From: DATHZQ01 sp035458525
Lineage (GTDB): Bacteria; Actinomycetota; Acidimicrobiia; Spongiisociales; UBA5794
NCBI GenBank assembly: GCA_035458525.1
Contig: DATHZQ010000088.1
Location: forward strand, 1 to 19,446
Reading direction: 5' to 3'
DNA: 19,446 nucleotides
Of this stretch, positions 14,463 through 19,446 are shown in pieces. The first letter of the stretch is position 1. Every line of letters starts with the position of its first letter. The notes under the pieces are model-generated. The model searched no databases, was not told the DNA's origin, and was given only the letters and a program-made list of their open reading frames with translations. The position numbers and the translations under genes were made by a program.

Positions 14463-15602
14463 TCACGCTCCTTCGAGATAGCCCTCGAGGCGCTTGGCTC
14501 GGGCGGGCTGGCGCAGCTTGGCCAGCGCCTTCGTCTCGATCTGCCGGATCCGTTCCCGCGTCACCTGGAAGTGGCTTCCGACCTCCTCGAGCGTGCGGAC
14601 CTTGCCGTCGGCGAGGCCGAAGCGCATGATGAGCACCTGGCGCTCGCGATCATTGAGGCCTTCGAGTGCGAGGTTGAGGTACTCCTGCAGCAGCCGGAAC
14701 GACGCCGCCTCGACCGGGACGTCGGCATCCGTGTCCTTGACGAAATCGCCGAGGGTCGAATCGTCTTCCTCGCCCAACGGCGTCTCCAAGGACACCGGAT
14801 CCTGAGCGATGCGGCGCAACTCGGAAACGCGACCCGGCTCGATCTCCATCTCGTTGGCGATCTCCTCGATGGTCGGCTCCCGTCCCAAATCCTGCATCAA
14901 GGTGCGCTGGGCTCGCGCCAGCTTGTTGATGGTCTCGACCATGTGCACCGGGACGCGGATCGTTCGCGCCTGGTCGGCGAGCGCCCGGGTGACGGCCTGA
15001 CGGATCCACCAGGTCGCATAGGTCGAGAACTTGAAACCCTTGCGGTAATCGAACTTCTCGACCGCACGAATGAGCCCGAGGTTGCCCTCCTGGATCAAGT
15101 CGAGCAGCGACAGGCCGCGGCCGACGTACTTCTTGGCGATGGAGACGACCAACCGGAGATTGGCCTCGACGAGTCGCTTGCGAGCCCGATCCGCCAAGCG
15201 GATCGCTCGCTCGAGAATCACGCGGTCGGCTGTGGTCATCTCCTTGTCGACGGGCTCGAGCTTCTCCTCGGCGCGCAGCCCGGACTCCATCTGCATCGCC
15301 AGCTCGACCTCTTGCTGCGGCGTCAGCAACGGGTAGCGACCGATCTCCTGGAGATACATCCGCACAGGATCGGAAACGTGAACGAGTTCGTCGTTGCTCA
15401 GCTCAGTCGCCGCCAAGGCATCGTTCGAATCTTCCCGAATCGTGATGGCGTGCTCACGCAACCCGACGAACACGAGATCGAACGCCTCAGGCGGCGCGTC
15501 GGCGTCCTCGAGCTCCTGTTGGATCTCCGTCATGACGAGGAACCCGCGCTGATTGCCTCGCTGCGCCAGATTCTCCAACACTCGATCTACTATTTCGCTC
15601 AA
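14463..15602 (-). CDS. rpoD: Principal RNA polymerase sigma factor
   Basis: A 379-residue group 1 sigma-70 factor. Region 1.2 starts at DPVRMYLQEIGRYPLL (78-93). Region 2 spans about 142-222 with LVEANLRLVVSIAKKY, DLIQEGNLGLIRAVEKFDY and FSTYATWWIRQAVTRA. Region 3 covers about 223-300, and region 4 (310-375) has DRERQVLIMRFGL and the helix-turn-helix VTRERIRQIETKAL. The N-terminus before region 1.2 is short and acidic, with no long actinobacterial Lys/Ala-rich extension. The start is TTG at 15602, which overlaps the dnaG stop as TTGA and has CGAGGG just upstream, so translation is coupled to dnaG. It directs housekeeping transcription. Confidence 0.95.
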   Translation of the reverse strand: MSEIVDRVLENLAQRGNQRGFLVMTEIQQELEDADAPPEAFDLVFVGLREHAITIREDSNDALAATELSNDELVHVSDPVRMYLQEIGRYPLLTPQQEVELAMQMESGLRAEEKLEPVDKEMTTADRVILERAIRLADRARKRLVEANLRLVVSIAKKYVGRGLSLLDLIQEGNLGLIRAVEKFDYRKGFKFSTYATWWIRQAVTRALADQARTIRVPVHMVETINKLARAQRTLMQDLGREPTIEEIANEMEIEPGRVSELRRIAQDPVSLETPLGEEDDSTLGDFVKDTDADVPVEAASFRLLQEYLNLALEGLNDRERQVLIMRFGLADGKVRTLEEVGSHFQVTRERIRQIETKALAKLRQPARAKRLEGYLEGA

Positions 15603-17356
15603 CGGCGCCCTCGCACTTCACGTCGTTTCTGCTCCAACGCTATCAACTCCTGAGATGTGGCGGAATAACCCTGCGGATCTGAATCCGGATCGAGCCCGGC
15701 GAGGCGCTCCCTCACCTTGTCGATCTGATCATCGAGTTGTTCACGCTCCAACCTGGCCACCAACCCGGCCGCTTCGGAGAGCGGACGGTCCGAGAGTGCC
15801 AGAGCGCTGAGCATGCGCGTCAGCGCCGTGGCCTCGTCGGCGAACAACGCACCGAGGTCTGGGGGTGTTCCCGGGTCCAGGTGCGCGATCGCAGGGGCAA
15901 TCATCGCATACCCGGCGCGATGTTCCTCATTGGTGAACAGCTCTGGGTCGATCTGCACGGCTGCGAGGGTCGCATCATTCGCCAGCATGAGGCGCAGCAG
16001 CTCACGCTCTGCCTTCTCTTGACCGGTGAGGCGCCGCTCCACCTGCGGCGCTGCGGGCGTCGCACGGCGCGGACTGCCGCTGCGGCGCAGTGCATCTTCG
16101 ACCACGCCGAGATCGACCCCCGTGCGGCGAGAAACCATGACGGCGTATTCATGACGGACAACCGGATCTGGGTGCATCGCGGCCAGCCGGGCGGCCGCCG
16201 TCGCCGCACGGCCCCGGGCTTCTGCCTCGTTCATGTCGTAGTTGGCCAGGTCTTGCTCAATCCGGAATTGCAGCAGCGGTATCGAGTCGGCGATCGCCTT
16301 GCGCAGCGCATCTATCTCACCATCTCGGACGAGATCTGCAGGATCGCGACCCTCGGGCAGGACGCCGACACGGAGATCGAGCTCCCCCGGGACTGCTTTG
16401 TCGAACCCGCGGAGGGCAGCGCCCGTGCCGGCGGCATCCGAATCGAACGAGAGGACGACTCGCTCTGTGAAGCGCCGCAACAGATCCAGATGCTCGTCCA
16501 CGAGGGCGGTGCCGCATGTGGCAACGGCCACGGGTCGCTCCGCGAGATGAAAGGCGATCACGTCGGTGTACCCCTCGACCACCACGGCTTCATGCTCTCG
16601 AACGATGGCGCCCTTGGCCCAGTTGAGCCCGTACAGCAAACGCGATTTGTGATAGATCGGAGACTCGGCGGAGTTCAGGTATTTCGGCCCCTCGCCCTCC
16701 AGCAGCCGTGCGCCGAAACCGACCGGGTCGCCGCGGAGATCGAAGATGGGAAACATCACGCGTCCCCGAAATCGATCGATGAGAGTGCCTCGCCGTGAAC
16801 GGGATGCCAGGCCCGCCACCTGCAGCGTCTTGTCACGGTGGCCCTTCTCGAGAAGGTGCACGGTGAGGTCGTCCCACTGCTGTGGCGAGTAGCCCAAGTC
16901 GAAACGCTCGACGATGTCGGCGTCGTAGCCCCTGCCGCGGACGTACGACCGGGCCGCCGCGGCATCGGGCGCGCTACGCAGGCGCTCGCGATAGAACTCG
17001 ACGGCGTCGGCAACGGCGGCCACGAGCGCCTCTCGCTGGCTGCGGCGGCGGCCTTCCCCTGGTGATTCGGTTAGTGCGACTCCGGCCCGCCGCGCCAGCA
17101 GCTCGAGTGCTCCGACGAAGTCGACGCCGTGGGTCTCCTCGACCCAGCTGAACACATCGCCGCTCTTGCCGCAGCCGAAACAGTGGTAGAGCCCCCGGGC
17201 AGGATCGATCGAAAGCGAAGGCGTCTTCTCGTTGTGGAAGGGACACACCGCCATCACCGAGCGACCGGACCGCTTGACCTTCGTCACCTCGGCGGCCAGT
17301 TCGCCCAGATCGGTGCGATCCTTGACCTTGTCGATGTCCTCGCGCGAGTACGCCAC
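15599..17356 (-). CDS. dnaG: DNA primase
   Basis: A 585-residue DNA primase that makes RNA primers at the replication fork. The CHC2 zinc ribbon is complete: C38-x2-H41 and C59-x2-C62, in VCPFHNEKTPSL and YHCFGCGKSGDV. The catalytic core includes FRGRVMFPIFD and GFGARLL. The TOPRIM domain has VVVEGYTDVIAFH with Glu261 and SFDSDAAG with Asp305 and Asp307. The C-terminal third (about 420-585) is the helicase-interacting region. The GTG at 17356 is chosen because it begins at the family's usual N-terminus (MAYSREDIDKVKDRTDL) and TACACT lies 7 nt upstream. A GTG at 17386 would add 10 residues that run through that box. It forms an operon with rpoD; rpsU is absent. Confidence 0.95.
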   Translation of the reverse strand: MAYSREDIDKVKDRTDLGELAAEVTKVKRSGRSVMAVCPFHNEKTPSLSIDPARGLYHCFGCGKSGDVFSWVEETHGVDFVGALELLARRAGVALTESPGEGRRRSQREALVAAVADAVEFYRERLRSAPDAAAARSYVRGRGYDADIVERFDLGYSPQQWDDLTVHLLEKGHRDKTLQVAGLASRSRRGTLIDRFRGRVMFPIFDLRGDPVGFGARLLEGEGPKYLNSAESPIYHKSRLLYGLNWAKGAIVREHEAVVVEGYTDVIAFHLAERPVAVATCGTALVDEHLDLLRRFTERVVLSFDSDAAGTGAALRGFDKAVPGELDLRVGVLPEGRDPADLVRDGEIDALRKAIADSIPLLQFRIEQDLANYDMNEAEARGRAATAAARLAAMHPDPVVRHEYAVMVSRRTGVDLGVVEDALRRSGSPRRATPAAPQVERRLTGQEKAERELLRLMLANDATLAAVQIDPELFTNEEHRAGYAMIAPAIAHLDPGTPPDLGALFADEATALTRMLSALALSDRPLSEAAGLVARLEREQLDDQIDKVRERLAGLDPDSDPQGYSATSQELIALEQKRREVRGRR

Positions 17357-17363
17357 CCGTTGC

Positions 17364-17369
17364 AGTGTA
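17364..17369 (-). promoter_or_regulatory. Leaderless -10 box of dnaG
   Basis: TACACT on the minus strand lies 7 nt before the GTG start at 17356, so transcription would begin at or next to the start codon. The same hexamer and spacing precede the TPR gene at 18165. Confidence 0.45.
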
Positions 17370-17427
17370 CCGAGGGCCGCTCTCACGACTTACGGGCGCA
17401 TCCCGGGGCGAACGGTTCCAGGCGCGT

Positions 17428-17539
17428 GAAAGGGAAGCCCGGGAAGGGAGGGAGAAGAGCGGGCTTCCCTTTCGATCGTGCGTCGCCGGCGGCTCTCAGC
17501 CGCTGTGGCGTCGCACTACTGCGTCGGCAAGCTGCCGGC
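17428..17539. other. Three consecutive hairpins in divergent intergenic region
   Basis: Hairpin A: 14-bp perfect stem, 17428-17441 with 17460-17473, around an 18-nt all-purine loop. Hairpin B: 17478-17487 with 17507-17516 (one mismatch), enclosing GCGGCT-CTC-AGCCGC at 17489-17503. Hairpin C: GTCGGCA (17523-17529) with TGCCGGC (17533-17539) around AGC, with one G-T pair. They occupy 112 bp between divergent dnaG and the Lrp-type gene, where no gene end needs terminating. This could be a structured small RNA or leader of unknown type. Confidence 0.55.
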
Positions 17540-17670
17540 GCGAGACGTCCATCTGGTATACCGTGTCGGGATGAGTGAACAATCTGGCCTCCTCGGTTCC
17601 TGGCCTCAACATCATACATCATTTTCAACGTTTTGATATAGATCCTATTCTTTGGAGCGATACAATCTGA

Positions 17671-17676
17671 TAGATT
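17671..17676 (+). promoter_or_regulatory. Leaderless -10 box of the Lrp-type gene
   Basis: TAGATT lies 6 nt before the ATG at 17683. A better hexamer, TACAAT at 17661-17666, sits 10 bp further upstream and would give a leader of about 10 nt without a ribosome-binding site. Either way the message is leaderless or nearly so. The 60 bp around are distinctly AT-rich. Confidence 0.5.
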
Positions 17677-17682
17677 TCTGTG

Positions 17683-18144
17683 ATGGACTCGCTTGATCGC
17701 ACGATTCTCGGGGCGCTGGCCGAAAACGCCAGGACGCCGTACGCCCAAATCGCCAAACAGCTCGGGGTAGCCACCGCCACGGTCCACCAGCGGATGAAGC
17801 GGCTGCGCGAATCTGGGGTCGTGCGCGGCTTCCGATTGGAGCTCGATTGGGCTGCGGTCGGGCTGCCCGTCGCCGCCGTCATCTCGATCCGCTCCACATC
17901 CGAGAAGTCGCTGTACGACATCGCAGACGACCTGCGGTCACTCCCCTACGTCGCCAGCTGCGTGGCGGTGACCGGAGAGTTCGACCTCTTCGCCACGGTC
18001 AGAGCCCACTCTTCCGACCACCTCGGCGAGGTGGTCGACCAGATTCGGCGCCTCGCCAAGGGTTCGACGCGCACGGTCGTGGTGCTCAAGACGTACTTCC
18101 TCGGCGTGACACCGCCGCTCGGCGGCGACCCCGACGCCGGCTGA
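17683..18144 (+). CDS. Lrp/AsnC-family transcriptional regulator
   Basis: A 153-residue feast/famine regulator of normal length. The N-terminal winged helix-turn-helix is MDSLDRTILGALAENARTPY, AQIAKQLGVATATVHQRMKRL and GVVRGF (residues 1-50). The C-terminal RAM domain (about 62-140), which binds amino acids and mediates oligomerisation, shows VTGEFDLFATV. The ATG at 17683 matches the usual family start, and a GTG at 17680 would add one residue. It is divergent from dnaG and 20 bp upstream of the TPR gene. The co-effector and targets cannot be read from sequence. Confidence 0.92.
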   Translation: MDSLDRTILGALAENARTPYAQIAKQLGVATATVHQRMKRLRESGVVRGFRLELDWAAVGLPVAAVISIRSTSEKSLYDIADDLRSLPYVASCVAVTGEFDLFATVRAHSSDHLGEVVDQIRRLAKGSTRTVVVLKTYFLGVTPPLGGDPDAG

Positions 18145-18151
18145 GACGCAA

Positions 18152-18157
18152 TACACT
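18152..18157 (+). promoter_or_regulatory. Leaderless -10 box of the TPR gene
   Basis: TACACT lies 7 nt before the ATG at 18165, just inside the gap after the Lrp-type stop, so the TPR gene may be transcribed separately from the Lrp-type gene. Confidence 0.45.
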
Positions 18158-18164
18158 CGCCCGC

Positions 18165-19370
18165 ATGGGCTTCATCCTCGTGTTGTGGGTCATCTTGGGC
18201 GCCATCGCCGTCGTGGTCATCGTCATGCGGCAGATGGCAACATTTCGGGAAGCGTGGCTCGCCGTCGCGAACGAGTTGGATCTCGAGATGGAGGCTCCGC
18301 GATTCGGGCAATCCAGGATCCATGGATCGACGGATGAATTCACCGTCACGGTCGAGATGACAGGCTCGGGCGACAACGCACAGACCCGATACCGCGTCGA
18401 CTATCCAGCCCAGACGAAGGCGTTTCAGATCCGGCGCGAATCTGGCGGCCAGAAGATCCTGAAAGCCTTCGGTCGAGAGGATCTCGAGATCGGCGATCAG
18501 GCATTCGACGACGCCTTTGTCGTGAGCGCCGTGGACCTCGACGCCCTCAAGGCATGGCTCAACACGCCACGCCGAGGCTCCCTGCTGCGGCTCCTCTCCT
18601 CCCACCCCGGAATGCTCGTCACCGAGCGCTCACTCCAGGTGACGACCGCCGGCGTGGAGCGCAACCCACAAACGGTCCTCGCCACGGTGCGCCGGATGCT
18701 CGACACCGGACGGCACCTGCTCGGACGGGGTCCGACGAAGCAACTGGAAGAAGCAAACGAGCTGCGCACGAAGGGTGATCTGCTGGCGGCGCTCAAAGCC
18801 CTCGATGCGGCCGTCGCCGAGAAGCCTGATGACATCGACACCCGTCTCCTGCGGGCCGAGACGGCCCTGTCGGCGGGCGCCCTCGAGACCGCCCGGCGCG
18901 ATCTCGACGAGATCGAGCCAAGCCTGGGCGGCGATCCCGAGGTGCGAGGGCTGCGCGAAGTGCTCGACCGTCCGCCTCCGTCGCCCCCGTCCACAGACGA
19001 CGTCCCCGACCCCGATCGAATGTTCCAGGAGATCTTCGGCAAAGGCCGGCTGAGCTTCGAGACCGACGAGCTGTTCGCCGAGCGCTACAAGGGCCGCGGC
19101 GTGCAGCTATCCGGATCGGTCCGTTCGGCGCGTCCGTATGTCCACGACCTGGACTTCGGAGAAGGGCCGGGGACCAAGGCCGTCGTCACGGTCGCCGCCA
19201 TCACCTCCGATCTCTACGGCAACACCGCCATCGACGCGGTCGTCGCGCTGCCACCCGCGATGGAGCGTGATCTCGAACGCGGGCGCAACGTCGAAATCAC
19301 GGGCACCCTGGCGAGGGTCGACCCGATGATGCGGAACGTGTTTCTCGACAATGCGACCGTGCACGTTTGA
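18165..19370 (+). CDS. Membrane-anchored TPR-containing protein
   Basis: A 401-residue protein of unknown function. One N-terminal transmembrane helix (GFILVLWVILGAIAVVVIVM, residues 2-21) is followed by a region with no recognised fold (about 25-185). About residues 190-270 form tetratricopeptide-type helices (LEEANELRTKGDLLAALKALD, EKPDDIDTRLLRAETALSAG). A Pro-rich linker (PPPSPPSTDD) leads to a C-terminal beta-rich domain (about 290-401) with GVQLSGSVRSARPY, VEITGTLARVDP and FLDNATV, which has the look of an OB-like tRNA_anti-type fold. It begins MGF at the ATG at 18165 without a Shine-Dalgarno sequence. It converges on the gene at the right edge with 12 bp between stops. Confidence 0.75.
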   Translation: MGFILVLWVILGAIAVVVIVMRQMATFREAWLAVANELDLEMEAPRFGQSRIHGSTDEFTVTVEMTGSGDNAQTRYRVDYPAQTKAFQIRRESGGQKILKAFGREDLEIGDQAFDDAFVVSAVDLDALKAWLNTPRRGSLLRLLSSHPGMLVTERSLQVTTAGVERNPQTVLATVRRMLDTGRHLLGRGPTKQLEEANELRTKGDLLAALKALDAAVAEKPDDIDTRLLRAETALSAGALETARRDLDEIEPSLGGDPEVRGLREVLDRPPPSPPSTDDVPDPDRMFQEIFGKGRLSFETDELFAERYKGRGVQLSGSVRSARPYVHDLDFGEGPGTKAVVTVAAITSDLYGNTAIDAVVALPPAMERDLERGRNVEITGTLARVDPMMRNVFLDNATVHV

Positions 19371-19382
19371 CGGCGGAACGGT

Positions 19383-19446
19383 TCAGGGGAGCCGTTCGCT
19401 CAGATAGGCCTCGACCTTGTCCACCCCGATTCGATCCTGGGCCATG
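19383..19446 (-). CDS. C-terminal end of an unidentified protein
   Basis: The minus strand is open from the right edge to TGA at 19383-19385 and reads AQDRIGVDKVEAYLSERLP at its end. The gene may continue beyond the window; an ATG at 19445 is in frame but would make only 20 residues. The peptide is too short to assign. GVDKVEAYL resembles segments of phosphotransferase-like proteins, but this is only suggestive. Confidence 0.45.
   Translation of the reverse strand, partial: MAQDRIGVDKVEAYLSERLP

Noticed and set aside
17357..17386. GTG at 17386 as the dnaG start
   Set aside because: The 10 extra residues precede the family's normal N-terminus, and the codons run through the TACACT box.

Overview
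The window is high-GC chromosomal DNA that reads like an actinobacterium, plausibly a deep-branching class such as Acidimicrobiia. The lineage is inferred from GTG/TTG starts, several apparently leaderless genes with a TANNNT -10 box 6-7 nt before the start codon, a dnaG-rpoD pair with a housekeeping sigma factor, and a YtxH-like small protein. There is no CRISPR array, intact insertion sequence, rRNA or phage gene.

Layout, left to right. (1) 1-330: C-terminal end of a WD40 protein. (2) 331-1024: non-coding DNA with a minus-strand CAT-anticodon tRNA. (3) 1025-2812: a secreted 5'-nucleotidase-family metallophosphatase, closed by a hairpin. (4) 2896-4485: a good sigma-70-type promoter carrying three spaced inverted repeats, followed by an ArsR-type regulator and two small unknown proteins. 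(5) 4495-7176, minus strand: trmL, a hotdog-fold thioesterase and an aldehyde dehydrogenase, each with its own candidate leaderless promoter. (6) 7284-11897, minus strand: a 1537-residue secreted protein with SdrD-B-like domains followed by two tandem copies of an FG-GAP/VCBS propeller plus an ASPIC/UnbV domain. (7) 12126-13607, minus strand: a nitronate-monooxygenase-family flavoprotein. (8) tRNA-Asn and a small YtxH-like membrane protein. (9) 14463-17356, minus strand: dnaG-rpoD with a 4-bp stop/start overlap. (10) A divergent intergenic region with three consecutive hairpins, then an Lrp/AsnC regulator and a membrane-anchored TPR protein. (11) The last 64 bases hold the end of another minus-strand gene.

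Working together: dnaG-rpoD couples replication priming and the main sigma factor and is the conserved housekeeping anchor. The thioesterase and aldehyde dehydrogenase may act in related acyl/aldehyde metabolism, but only adjacency supports this. The ArsR-type gene and the two small ORFs behind it look like one autoregulated transcription unit of unknown function. The most unusual items are that regulator's operator array, the doubled seven-repeat propeller protein, the leaderless promoter pattern (including a near-identical promoter repeat before trmL and the thioesterase gene), and short perfect copies of tRNA 3' sequence just downstream of both tRNA genes.
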